From: Kribbella sp. VKM Ac-2568
Lineage (GTDB): Bacteria > Actinomycetota > Actinomycetes > Propionibacteriales > Kribbellaceae
Reading direction: 5' to 3'
Assembly: GCF_004345365.1 (NCBI RefSeq)
Contig: NZ_SLVF01000009.1
Location: 310,001 to 374,000, forward strand
DNA: 64,000 nucleotides
Shown here: positions 44,063 to 52,514 of the stretch, one piece after another
Position numbering within the stretch: the first letter of the stretch is position 1
Layout: every line of letters begins with the position of its first letter
The notes under the pieces: generated by a model
The model's database searches: none
What the model was told of the DNA's origin: nothing
The model's input: the letters and a program-made list of their open reading frames with translations, nothing else
Position numbers and translations under genes: made by a program

Positions 44063-45643
44063 GTGACGGACCCAGTGCTGGGGCTGGAGACCGCGCAGCT
44101 GACGGTCGAGCCTGGCGGGCAGGTTCGGGCGGAGTTCACCGTCCTCAACCCGGGCACCATCGTCGAGAGCTACACCCTGGACGTGGTCGGCGAGCAGCCG
44201 ATCCCGTGGGCCGAGGTGCTGCCGCCGGTGCTGTCCGTCTATCCCCAGCAGCAGGAGACGGCGACGGTCGTCTTCAACCCGCCTGCCGGACCGACCGGTC
44301 CGGGTGGCACAGTGCCGTTCGGGATCCGGGCCAAGTCCCAGGTCGACCCGTCGAGCAGTGCCGTGGTGGAAGGCCAACTGGAGATCGGACAGGTCTTCGG
44401 GCTGCAGGCCAAGCTGACCCCGGTCACCTCGTCCGGCCGCTGGCGGGGGCTGCACACGATCCAGTTCAGCAACTGGGGCAACGCCCCGGCCCGGCTGCGG
44501 ATCGTGGCGTCCGACCCGGACCAGGCGCTCGGGTTCCTGATCCGCCCGGAGGTGGTCGACGTGCCGCTGGGCGCCACGGTCACCGCGCGGATCAAGGCCC
44601 GCACCCGCAAACCCGTACTGCGCGGATCGAACAGCAGGCTGCCGTTCAAGGTGGTGGGCGAGCCCGATCCGCCTCGTCCAGTGGGAACGCCGGAGGTCCC
44701 AGGCGCCGATCCAGGTCGGCCGGCTGTCGACGGAGCCTTTACCCAGAAGCCGATCCTGTCCCGCGGTGTGGTGATGGCCGCCACGGTGGCGGGAGCCGCG
44801 CTGATCGGCGTACTGGTGTTCGCGCTGACCCGCGGCGGCCCCGCTGTCACACCGACAGGCGACGGCGTTACCGTGCCGGCCAAACCGGTGCTGACCGCGA
44901 CCACAGCCGGACCTGCGGCGATCACCTTGGAGTGGGAGCTGCTGCGGAACGTCGATTCGTACACCCTGCAGTACATCGATCCGCTGAGCGGCCGGACCAA
45001 CAAGACCGAGCCAGGCCTCGACGTCCAGCAGAACGCCAAGAACGTCGACAAGCTGGCATCGGCCACGAAGTACTGCTTCAAGCTGCGCGCGATCAACGGG
45101 AAGCTGGCGGGGCCGGAGTCCGAACCCGCCTGCGCCACTACGGCCAAAGCGGCTCCGACTCCTTCTGGCTCTCCTACGCCTGGCGCGTCTACTTCTGGCG
45201 GACCGACCTCCGGGGGGCCGACTCAGGGCGGGCCTACTTCGGGTGGAGCGACAAGTGGCGGTCCAACCGGCGCACCTACGTCAGGACCGCCTTCTTCCGC
45301 CGGGCCGACCACGGGGCCGGACTCCCCCGCATTCGCAGCCGGCCAGTGGATCGCCCTGGTCGACTCGTACCCGGCCGGGAGCGGCGTAGCCGAGCAGACA
45401 GCGCGGGATCTGGCCGCACAGCTGAAAGCCGGCGGTGTCGCCGCGCAGGTGCTGAACGCAGCCGGGCAGTACCCGGGGCTGACCAACGCGGCACGGCAGC
45501 CGTTGCGTGATGCCTGGGTGGTTTACGTAGGACCAGTGGGCGCAGCAGACCAAGCAGCGACGCTCTGCAGGTCGGAGGCAGTGCGGAAGGTGCGCAGTGG
45601 GGCTGCCTGTATCGCATTCCAACCGGCCGAGGCACCCAACTAG
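44063..45643 (+). CDS. CisA-like membrane protein with SPOR-like C-terminal domain
   Basis: A 526-residue single-span protein. Residues 1-200 form two Ig-like beta domains (LTVEPGGQVRAEFTVLNPGTIVESYTLDV; LHTIQFSNWGNAPARLRIV), presumably cytoplasmic. Residues 236-256 form the membrane helix, 271-360 a fibronectin type III domain, 362-420 a Thr/Gly/Pro linker (GGPTSGGPT units) and 424-526 a domain also found in the gene at 13.4 kb. This layout and position resemble the Streptomyces protein CisA, which recruits CIS particles to the membrane before contraction. The equivalence is inference. Start is the GTG at 44063 behind GGGGGGAGGG. Confidence 0.7.
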   Translation: MTDPVLGLETAQLTVEPGGQVRAEFTVLNPGTIVESYTLDVVGEQPIPWAEVLPPVLSVYPQQQETATVVFNPPAGPTGPGGTVPFGIRAKSQVDPSSSAVVEGQLEIGQVFGLQAKLTPVTSSGRWRGLHTIQFSNWGNAPARLRIVASDPDQALGFLIRPEVVDVPLGATVTARIKARTRKPVLRGSNSRLPFKVVGEPDPPRPVGTPEVPGADPGRPAVDGAFTQKPILSRGVVMAATVAGAALIGVLVFALTRGGPAVTPTGDGVTVPAKPVLTATTAGPAAITLEWELLRNVDSYTLQYIDPLSGRTNKTEPGLDVQQNAKNVDKLASATKYCFKLRAINGKLAGPESEPACATTAKAAPTPSGSPTPGASTSGGPTSGGPTQGGPTSGGATSGGPTGAPTSGPPSSAGPTTGPDSPAFAAGQWIALVDSYPAGSGVAEQTARDLAAQLKAGGVAAQVLNAAGQYPGLTNAARQPLRDAWVVYVGPVGAADQAATLCRSEAVRKVRSGAACIAFQPAEAPN

Positions 45644-46740
45644 TGAGGCCGCGAGAGCACCGCAAGGCTGGTCAAGGCCGTCAAGGGCTGGCCGGCATCA
45701 GCCCGCGCCGGATAGGTCGCACCGATCGCGACCAGCAACTCCGTGACCGGAACACCGGTGTCCAGCGTGAGCTGCTGGAGCTCGCTGCTGTCCTTGAGCG
45801 GCAGCTCGGTGCATCGCCCGTCGTACATCACGAGCAGCACGCTCGGCCGGAACTGCAGTGGGCGCTTCGCGTCGGCTGCCGGCAGCCCGGCGGCCACGTC
45901 CAGGCGGCGAACGCGCAGCGGCTCGGTGAAGGTCAACTGGACCATCCCCTTGGCTGCGGGTTTCCCGTCACAACCGTCGAGCGGGGCGAGCGCGTCCGGC
46001 GCCCACGCCGTAGCCCAGGCATCGTCCACGGCGGCGGACCCGAGCGCGGCTGGATCGTATCCCTGGGCAACGGACTCCGGCGGACTCCCCGCGTAGCCGA
46101 CCGGATCGGCGACTACGAGAGTGCCGCGAACGGCGTAGTACTTGTCCTTGGCCCAGCCCACCGGGTCCTTCCCGATCAGCGACAACAACACCAGTACCGC
46201 GACCACCAGGCCGACCCCGATGATCACCCGGCGCCAGCGATAGAGCGGTGGCAGGCTGCGGCGGTACTCACGACGGGCGCGGCGATCGGTCGGGTCCCAG
46301 AAGCGCTGCCACCAGGTCTGGGGCACCGCCGCTCTCTGCGCCTGGCTGCTCGGCTGGGTGGGCCGCAACGCCTTGCCGCACTTGCTGCAGAACCTGAGCG
46401 TCACCGCGTTGGGTTGGCCGCATTGGGGACAGGGCGGATCGCTGGACCTCCAGTCGGCGACTGGTTGGGCGGGGACGGTGGACTGTCCCTGCACGTTGGG
46501 CTGCCCCTGGACGTTGGGCTGCCCCTGGACGGTGGGCTGTCCCTGGACGCTCTGCGACTGGATCGGGTTCTTCGATGAGTAGGCAGAGGTCTCGGCGGAC
46601 GGAACGGATTGGCGCGTGGCCGGCTGGTCGGCAGTGCTCGCCTCGTCCCAGCCCAGGTAGACCCCGCAGTACAGGCAGAAGGCCGAGCCGGCCGGGTTGC
46701 GTTCTCCGCACGCCGTGCAGACATCCTCGATGGTCCCCAC
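45640..46740 (-). CDS. zinc-ribbon membrane protein with discoidin/glycan-binding-like domain
   Basis: A 366-residue protein. It has an N-terminal zinc ribbon (CTACGERNPAGSAFCLYCG, starting at Cys8) and a flexible region with four QGQPNV repeats. A second zinc ribbon (CPQCGQPNAVTLRFCSKCG) precedes a basic stretch, a membrane helix (VIIGVGLVVAVLVLLSLIG) and an extracytoplasmic domain of about 150 residues with a VDDAWATAWAP motif reminiscent of discoidin/NADase-type carbohydrate-binding folds. It ends antiparallel to the CisA-like gene, with stop codons overlapping (CTAG). Start is uncertain: the GTG at 46740 has a poorly spaced SD. A role in anchoring to wall or membrane is inferred. Confidence 0.65.
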   Translation of the reverse strand: MGTIEDVCTACGERNPAGSAFCLYCGVYLGWDEASTADQPATRQSVPSAETSAYSSKNPIQSQSVQGQPTVQGQPNVQGQPNVQGQSTVPAQPVADWRSSDPPCPQCGQPNAVTLRFCSKCGKALRPTQPSSQAQRAAVPQTWWQRFWDPTDRRARREYRRSLPPLYRWRRVIIGVGLVVAVLVLLSLIGKDPVGWAKDKYYAVRGTLVVADPVGYAGSPPESVAQGYDPAALGSAAVDDAWATAWAPDALAPLDGCDGKPAAKGMVQLTFTEPLRVRRLDVAAGLPAADAKRPLQFRPSVLLVMYDGRCTELPLKDSSELQQLTLDTGVPVTELLVAIGATYPARADAGQPLTALTSLAVLSRPH

Positions 46741-46774
46741 CTCCCCAGCCCCACTGTGGCGGATCGGAGACCAG

Positions 46775-48979
46775 ATGATCAACTGCGGCAACTGCGGACG
46801 TCCGAACCCCGACGACGCCATGTTCTGCACGTCCTGCAACCACTACCTGGCCTGGAGCGACCCAGAAACCACCAAACCGGCAACCGAGCCCGTAGCCGAG
46901 CCCGCACCGGTGGTCGAGCCCGCGCCCGAAGCCGAACCCGCGCCAGTGGCCGAACCCGCGCCCGAAGCCAAGCCCGCACCAGTGGACGAACCCGCACCGG
47001 TAGCTGAACCCGCACCTGTGCCCGAGCCCGCGCCGGAACCCGCCGTCGAGCCGCCGCCGACACCCGCTCCCCCGCGGCCAAGGCCGCGGACCAACGTGGG
47101 GCAACTCATCGCCGCCATTGACGAAGGCAAGACCCTGACCCAGGAAAGGAAGCGCCCGGACCTCGCGGCCCGGCTGGACTCGGCGAAGAGGAAACTCGAC
47201 TCGCGGACGGTGACAGCAGTGGTGGTCGGCGAGTTCAAGCGCGGCAAGAGCACCCTGGTGAACGCGTTGCTGCAGACCGCCGTCTGCCCCGTCGACGCCG
47301 ACATCGTGACCGCGGTGCCGACGCTCGTCCGGTACGGCGACCGTCCCGGCCTCACCGCTTACCGGCAAGCCAACCCGGGACAGGACCCCGTCGGTTTCCC
47401 GGCGCCCCTCAACCAGATCGCGCAACTGGTGTCCGAATCCAATGAAGTAGCCGAAGAGGGACGTCTGCAGTCCGTCACGGTCGAAGTCCCGCACCGCATG
47501 CTCCGGTCCGGACTGAGCCTGCTGGACACCCCGGGTGTCGGCGGTCTCGACTCCGTCCACGGCCAGCTCACTCTGGCCGCGCTGTCCGCGGCAGACGCGA
47601 TCCTGTTCGTCACCGATGCCGCCCAGGAGCTGACGGCCCCCGAGCTCGAGTTCCTTCAGACAGCGGTCTCCCGTTGCCCCGCAGCCGCCGTGGTGATCAC
47701 CAAGACCGACCTGTACGGACAGTGGCGTCGCATAGTCGAGCTGAACACGTCACACCTCGCCACAGCCGGCATAGACCTGCCAATCATCCCGGTGTCTTCC
47801 TTCCTCCGCCTGCGCGCCGCTCAGCGCCCCGAGCTCAACCAGGAGTCGGGATTCGCCCCACTGGTGGAGTTCCTGGCCACAGCAGTCGTAGTACCGGGTA
47901 CTACGCGCGCGGCGGCCACCATCGCGCAGGAGGTCGACTTCGTCGCCACCCAACTAGCACAGGAGTCCGACGCCGAACGCGTAGTACTCACTAAACCGCA
48001 GAGCCGCCCGGAGGTGCTCTCCAAGCTCACCAAGGCCCGCGACCAGGCAGCCGGTCTCACCGCGGCCGGCGCCACCTGGCAACAGACCTTGTCCGACGGA
48101 ATCGCCGACCTCGTCGCCGATGTCGAGCACGACCTGCAGAGCCGGCTGCGCACGGTGATGCGCGACGTCGAGACGATCATCGACCAGGGCGATCCGAACG
48201 AGACCTGGGGCGACACCGAGGTCTGGTTGCGCCGCCAGGTCGCCGTGGCCGGAGTGGCGAACCGGGACCTGCTGATCGAACGCGCCCGCGACCTCGGCGA
48301 GCGGGTCGCCGAGGCCTTCGACCTGGAGGCGGGGACCGAGGTCGAGGTCGAGCTGTCCCAGTTCAGCACCGACCTGGAGCAACTCGAGCTGGCCTCGGTC
48401 AGCACCCTGTCGATGCCCGGCGGCCGACTCGCGTCGCTGATGATGGCCGGCCGGACCGGGATCTTCGTCCCGATGATCGTGTTCAGCCTCGGCTCGCTGT
48501 TCCTGCCGGTGATCGCGGTCGCCGGGGTCGCGGCCACCCTCGGGGCAGGCATCGGCGGCAAGCTGCTGAAGGACGAACGCAAGCGCCAGCGCACCTACCG
48601 CCAGCAGCAGGCCAAGGGCGCGGTCCGCCGGTACGTCGACGAGGTCGCGTTCGTGATGAACAAGGACACCCGCGACAGTCTCCGCAAGACGCAGCGGCAA
48701 CTGCGCGACGACTTCCAGGAACGGGCAGGCCTGATCCACCGGTCAGCCGCAGCCGCCCTGACCGCCGCCGACCGGACCGCCAAACTGCCACCCGCCGAAC
48801 AGTCCGCCCGCGCCGCCGAACTCTCCGTCGAAGGCAACCGCCTGCGCTCACTCCGCTCCGGCCTTCGCGAGGTGGCGATGGCCGGCGCCCGCCCCGCCAT
48901 CGGCGCGGCCGCCGGGATCGGTGTCGGCACGGTAGCTCACCAGATGATCGACGACGACCAGGTGGACGACGATGACTGA
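46775..48979 (+). CDS. dynamin-like GTPase 1, zinc-ribbon N-terminus and hydrophobic hairpin
   Basis: A 734-residue protein. Its zinc ribbon (CGNCGRPNPDDAMFCTSC) matches the adjacent membrane protein, followed by a Pro/Glu/Ala repeat (EPAPEAEPAPVAEP). The GTPase domain has P-loop GEFKRGKST, LLDTPGVGG and TKTD motifs. Near residues 555-590 a long hydrophobic stretch (FVPMIVFSLGSLFLPVIAVAGVAATLGAG) looks like the membrane-inserting paddle of bacterial dynamins. The pair with the next gene resembles DynAB or IniA/IniC pairs, which remodel or repair membranes. Next to a CIS island it could protect the envelope, but that is a hypothesis. Confidence 0.82.
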   Translation: MINCGNCGRPNPDDAMFCTSCNHYLAWSDPETTKPATEPVAEPAPVVEPAPEAEPAPVAEPAPEAKPAPVDEPAPVAEPAPVPEPAPEPAVEPPPTPAPPRPRPRTNVGQLIAAIDEGKTLTQERKRPDLAARLDSAKRKLDSRTVTAVVVGEFKRGKSTLVNALLQTAVCPVDADIVTAVPTLVRYGDRPGLTAYRQANPGQDPVGFPAPLNQIAQLVSESNEVAEEGRLQSVTVEVPHRMLRSGLSLLDTPGVGGLDSVHGQLTLAALSAADAILFVTDAAQELTAPELEFLQTAVSRCPAAAVVITKTDLYGQWRRIVELNTSHLATAGIDLPIIPVSSFLRLRAAQRPELNQESGFAPLVEFLATAVVVPGTTRAAATIAQEVDFVATQLAQESDAERVVLTKPQSRPEVLSKLTKARDQAAGLTAAGATWQQTLSDGIADLVADVEHDLQSRLRTVMRDVETIIDQGDPNETWGDTEVWLRRQVAVAGVANRDLLIERARDLGERVAEAFDLEAGTEVEVELSQFSTDLEQLELASVSTLSMPGGRLASLMMAGRTGIFVPMIVFSLGSLFLPVIAVAGVAATLGAGIGGKLLKDERKRQRTYRQQQAKGAVRRYVDEVAFVMNKDTRDSLRKTQRQLRDDFQERAGLIHRSAAAALTAADRTAKLPPAEQSARAAELSVEGNRLRSLRSGLREVAMAGARPAIGAAAGIGVGTVAHQMIDDDQVDDDD

Positions 48980-50435
48980 CGACCTGTCCGCCGCGATCCT
49001 CGCCGTCCTCGACCAGGCCAAGCGTGCGGCCCGTACGGACGACGACCGTCAGCAACTCGCCGAGATCCACGCGCGCCTGACCGGCCCGCTCCGGCTGGCA
49101 ATCGCAGGCAAGGTGAAGGCGGGCAAATCCACGCTCCTGAACGCCTTGCTCGGTGAGGAGTTGGCCCCGACCGATGCCGGCGAGTGCACCCAGATCGTCA
49201 CCTGGTACTCCCTCGACGACCGGCCGCACGCGACCCTGTTCCCCCTCGAGGGCGAACCCCGCGAACGTCCCTACGACCGCGACAGCGGCGCACTGCAGGT
49301 CGACCTCGGCGGGTTGCGGCCGGCCGACGTCGATCACCTCGAGATCGGCTGGCCGACCAGCAGGCTGCGGGAGCTGACCATCCTCGACACCCCTGGCATC
49401 GCGTCGATCTCGGCCGACGTGTCAGCCCGGACCCAGCGAGTGCTGGCCGCGGACGACGGCCGGGTCCCGGTCGCGGACGCGATTCTCTACCTGCTCCGGC
49501 ACACCCACTCCAGCGACATCCGGTTCCTCGAGTCGTTCCACGACGACGAACTGGCGCACGGTACGCCGATGAACGCGATCGGCGTGCTGTCCCGGGCCGA
49601 TGAGATCGGTTCCTGCCGGCTCGACTCGATGGAGGTCGCCGAGCGGGTCGCCAAACGGTACGAAGCCGAGCCGAGACTGCATCGGCTGTGCCCGGTGATC
49701 GTGCCGGTCAACGGATTGCTCGGCCACACGGCGACCACCCTGCGCGAGGCGGAGTACGCGCTGTTGGCAACGATCGCGCGGGCGCCGGCCGAAGAGGTCG
49801 CCGAACTGCTGCTGACCGCCGACCGGTTCACCTCGACACCGACCGGGCTCCCGGTCACCGAGCTCGAACGCGGGCACCTGCTGGAACGGCTCGGACTGTA
49901 CGGCGTGCGGTTGAGCGTCGAGCTGATCGGCGACGGTAGCGCGACCACCTCGTCCGAGCTGAGCACCGAACTCGCCGAGCGGAGTGGGCTGAACCGGCTG
50001 CGGGCGATCCTGGTTCGTCAGTTCGAGACCCGGAGCCGGGTGCTCAAGGCGTACTCCGCGGTGGCGGCACTGACGGATCTCCTGCGCTCGGGAGACTTCG
50101 AGACCGCCACCGAACTGCAGGCGCGGGTGGAAGAGATCAGTGCCGGAGCGCACGAGTTCCAGGAGATCCGGCTGCTGTCCGAGCTGAGGTCCGGTGGGGT
50201 CACCCTCAAGCCGGAGCGGGTCGAGCAACTCGATCGCCTGCTCGGCGGTTCGGGCCATGACCCGAGCGCGCGGCTGGGACTGGGAGCGGACGCCTCGGCG
50301 GACGAAGTACGCGAAGCGGCGTTGGCCGCGCTCACCTCCTGGCAGGCGTTCGCGACCCATCCGCTCACCAGCCGCCCCGGCCAACTGGCCGCCAGAGTCG
50401 CCACCCGAACCCTCGAGGGACTCCTCGCCGGCTAG
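48972..50435 (+). CDS. dynamin-like GTPase 2
   Basis: A 487-residue GTPase starting MTDDLSAAILAVLDQAKRA, overlapping its neighbour by 8 bp. GTPase motifs are GKVKAGKST (P-loop), DTPGI, and LSRADE in the TKxD position. C-terminal helices bundle without a hydrophobic hairpin, so membrane contact probably depends on the partner GTPase. Such tandem unequal dynamins are typical of actinobacteria. The last codons and stop are followed by an in-frame 21-bp duplication of themselves. Confidence 0.8.
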   Translation: MTDDLSAAILAVLDQAKRAARTDDDRQQLAEIHARLTGPLRLAIAGKVKAGKSTLLNALLGEELAPTDAGECTQIVTWYSLDDRPHATLFPLEGEPRERPYDRDSGALQVDLGGLRPADVDHLEIGWPTSRLRELTILDTPGIASISADVSARTQRVLAADDGRVPVADAILYLLRHTHSSDIRFLESFHDDELAHGTPMNAIGVLSRADEIGSCRLDSMEVAERVAKRYEAEPRLHRLCPVIVPVNGLLGHTATTLREAEYALLATIARAPAEEVAELLLTADRFTSTPTGLPVTELERGHLLERLGLYGVRLSVELIGDGSATTSSELSTELAERSGLNRLRAILVRQFETRSRVLKAYSAVAALTDLLRSGDFETATELQARVEEISAGAHEFQEIRLLSELRSGGVTLKPERVEQLDRLLGGSGHDPSARLGLGADASADEVREAALAALTSWQAFATHPLTSRPGQLAARVATRTLEGLLAG

Positions 50436-50457
50436 ACGGGACTCCTGGCGGGCTAGA
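50417..50457. repeat. 21-bp tandem duplication of the dynamin 2 C-terminus and stop
   Basis: The 20-bp sequence GGGACTCCTCGCCGGCTAGA is repeated after one base with two substitutions. Copy 1 encodes the final residues and stop of the dynamin-like GTPase. Copy 2 remains in frame, with a second TAG that overlaps the LuxR stop codon on the opposite strand. Confidence 0.7.
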
Positions 50458-51079
50458 TGAGACCTTCGCGGACCGCGTAGGCGACCGCGTGCGAGCGGTT
50501 GCGGAGCTGGAGGCGCGTGGTGAGTTCGTGCAGCACGTTCTTCACAGTCCGCTCGCTGTAGTTGAGTTCTTCTGCGATCTCACCGGTGTCGAGGCCGTCC
50601 GCGACCAACCGCAGTACGTCGACCTCGCGGGGGCTGAGCCCGGTGAAGGTGAGGCCACGCGGGGCGAGCACCTGGCGTTGCAGGCGGCCGAGTTGCTCCA
50701 TCAGCCGCCCCAGCAGATCGGACGGTATCTCGCCGTCCCCCGCGGCCACCCGCGCGATCGTGCGGACCAGCGCATCCGGGGTGGCATCGATCCGGCGCAG
50801 CAACCCGCCGACGCCGATCTCCGCGGCCACCACCAGCGCGGCCTCGTCGAGCACCGTCGCGACCAGCAGCAGCCGGGGCAGGTCGCCGCGGCGCAGCGCT
50901 CGCATCGTCCGGGCGGTGTTGTCGTCGAGCACATCGGTGACGACGACCGCGACGGCGGCCTCGTCCACCTCCATCTCGTGCACCAGCCGGATCTCGGGCC
51001 GCGACCGCAACTGGCTGATCACTCCCGCCCGCGAGATCGGGTCACTGCCGTGGACGTAGGTCAAGATCGGCGCGCTCAT
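50453..51079 (-). CDS. LuxR-family regulator with degenerate receiver
   Basis: A 208-residue NarL/LuxR-type protein. The N-terminal 120 residues look like a receiver fold (ILTYVHGSDPISRAGVISQLRS; PRLLLVATVLDEAALVVAAEIGVGGLLRR), but the phosphoacceptor site lacks the usual Asp context (AVAVVVTDVLDD). It may therefore work without phosphorylation. The C-terminal helix-turn-helix is intact (LSPREVDVLRLVADGLDTGEIAEELNYSERTVKNVLHELTTRLQL). The gene ends against the dynamin pair and is the right boundary of the island. LuxR regulators are common beside CIS genes. Confidence 0.82.
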   Translation of the reverse strand: MSAPILTYVHGSDPISRAGVISQLRSRPEIRLVHEMEVDEAAVAVVVTDVLDDNTARTMRALRRGDLPRLLLVATVLDEAALVVAAEIGVGGLLRRIDATPDALVRTIARVAAGDGEIPSDLLGRLMEQLGRLQRQVLAPRGLTFTGLSPREVDVLRLVADGLDTGEIAEELNYSERTVKNVLHELTTRLQLRNRSHAVAYAVREGLI

Positions 51080-51148
51080 CAGGAACCCCTCCCCAAGGTC
51101 GAGCACCCACCGTCCCGCACCCCGCTCAACAGCTGTTCCACGCCCGCT

Positions 51149-51745
51149 CTACAAACGCTCCGCGGGTCGGGCGTCGGTGGCGAGGCGGGCGTGCAGATGG
51201 GAGTCGTGGCGCCTGCCGTCGGCCTCGACGTAGTAGTCGCGCATGGTGCCTTCCAGCAGGAATCCGGCCCTGATCGCGACCCGGCAGGATCCCTCGTTCA
51301 CCAACGCGTGGTCGAGGGACAGCCGGTGCAGCCCGAGCCCGCCGTCGCCCGGTGAACTGAACGCCCACCACGCCGCCGCGTCCAGCGCCCGCGCCGCGAG
51401 CCGCCGCCCTCTCGCCTCGGGACTCACCCAGTAGGCGACGACCGCCTGGTCCGGGACCCGGTTCACGTCGCGAAGCGTGACAGACCCGAGCAGTACGTCG
51501 GTGGCCGCGTCCGCTACGGCGAACACCGCGTTGTTTCGCGACCACCCGTCGATCCGCGACTCGAGCCACTTCCACGCCCGCTTGTCAGCCGGCATCCGCA
51601 GTACGGCGGAACCCGCGGTCCACCGGAGGATGTCCGGGTCCGCCATCGCCGTCGCCACCGCGGCCTCGTCCCCCGCGACCAGCGGGCGCAGTACGAGCTC
51701 GTCGACTTCAATGCGCGTCGGCTTCAAGCCCACAGCTGTTTCCAC
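51149..51745 (-). CDS. GNAT (RimJ/RimL-type) acetyltransferase
   Basis: A 198-residue GNAT enzyme with an N-terminal RimJ/L pattern (ELVLRPLVAGDEAAVATAMADPDILRWT), the acetyl-CoA loop VSPEARGRRLAARALDAAAWWAF and a C-terminal strand LHRLSLDHALVNEGSCRVAIRAGFLLEGTMRDY. These transfer an acetyl group from acetyl-CoA to an N-terminal or small amine. The substrate is unknown. Confidence 0.85.
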   Translation of the reverse strand: METAVGLKPTRIEVDELVLRPLVAGDEAAVATAMADPDILRWTAGSAVLRMPADKRAWKWLESRIDGWSRNNAVFAVADAATDVLLGSVTLRDVNRVPDQAVVAYWVSPEARGRRLAARALDAAAWWAFSSPGDGGLGLHRLSLDHALVNEGSCRVAIRAGFLLEGTMRDYYVEADGRRHDSHLHARLATDARPAERL

Positions 51746-51799
51746 CCGGCCTTTCTACCCGACTTGGTTTCGGACTTCTCGCGTTTATCCGGACAGCAG

Positions 51800-51835
51800 T
51801 TCGCCCGCTCCGGCAGGTGAGCGGGAGCGGGCGAA
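51800..51835 (-). terminator. hairpin terminator after the DUF5130-like gene
   Basis: Two 12-bp complementary arms (TTCGCCCGCTCC and GGAGCGGGCGAA) enclose a 12-nt loop, starting 12 bp after the stop of the gene at 51848. The hairpin probably ends transcription of the small operon. No T-tract follows, as is common in actinobacteria. Confidence 0.65.
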
Positions 51836-51847
51836 GGCGGAGCGGTC

Positions 51848-52246
51848 CTACTGCTTGTGGGGTTCGTTGGCGTGCAGGAGCGGGGCCTGGCGTGCGTGGT
51901 CGCCAAGTTGCTGGACGCCGGTGACCAGACCGCCGGTCAGGTCGCCCGTGGCGAACGAGGTCTGCATGCTGAGCGCTGCGAGACCGGCCGCGTGATCCGA
52001 CAGCTGACGCTTGGCGGTGGCGCCGGTGACGATCTCCAGCCGGCGGCCGGCGGGGTCGACGTACACCAGGACGCTGCCGTCCGGGTCTTCCAGCTCGTTC
52101 AGCAGCTCGAGCGCGAACGGGCGCGTCTCCGAGTCAGCACCGCCGACGTACACGGAGAAGTGCAGGCCGGACACCTCCTCGGCATACCGGACCGCGCGCT
52201 CGATGTCGTACAGCTGCTCCGGGGTGAATGCGTCACCAGCTCGCAC
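51848..52246 (-). CDS. DUF5130/TPM-like protein
   Basis: A 132-residue protein. RAGDAFTPEQLYDIERAVRYAEEVSGLHFSVYVGG, then DPDGSVLVYVDPAGRRLEIVTGATAKRQLSDHA resemble DUF5130, a small TPM-like domain of actinobacteria. The GTG at 52246, preceded by GGAGG at the right distance, is preferred over more distant frame starts. The start lies within the upstream gene (14-bp overlap), so the two are co-expressed. The function is unknown; TPM domains are often membrane-associated phosphatase-like proteins. Confidence 0.75.
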   Translation of the reverse strand: MRAGDAFTPEQLYDIERAVRYAEEVSGLHFSVYVGGADSETRPFALELLNELEDPDGSVLVYVDPAGRRLEIVTGATAKRQLSDHAAGLAALSMQTSFATGDLTGGLVTGVQQLGDHARQAPLLHANEPHKQ

Positions 52247-52514
52247 TTGCGCCTCCGGTCGTACGGGCGACGCCGGTGGAGGCGGTCGCGGAGTTGGGAC
52301 CGGCGGGGAGCTCGGGCAGGTTGGCCGGGTCGGGCTTGGCGTTGAGGTCAGGCCCGCCGATCCAGACCGGCGGAGCCCACCACGACAGACCCGGCCGGTA
52401 GCGCGGACCACTCGCGATCGACGACGCGAAGACGAGCAGCGCCACCACCACGACGACCAGCGCAGGGATGCCGACGAACACCAGCAAGGTGTGGCCGGAA
52501 AGCAGAGTGATCAC
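52233..52514 (-). CDS. small membrane protein of the DUF5130 operon
   Basis: A 93-residue protein with one membrane helix (LLVFVGIPALVVVVVALLVFAS, about 9-30), followed by a Trp/Pro-rich external segment (GPRYRPGLSWWAPPVWIGGP) and a low-complexity tail. This small protein recurs in actinobacteria next to DUF5130. The GTG at 52514 starts it just before the hydrophobic helix. The role is unknown. Confidence 0.72.
   Translation of the reverse strand: MITLLSGHTLLVFVGIPALVVVVVALLVFASSIASGPRYRPGLSWWAPPVWIGGPDLNAKPDPANLPELPAGPNSATASTGVARTTGGASASW

Noticed and set aside
46860-47085. Pro/Glu/Ala repeats in the dynamin gene as a possible CRISPR-like or minisatellite array
   Set aside because: The repeats are in frame, degenerate and code for a proline-rich linker. 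There are no spacers.
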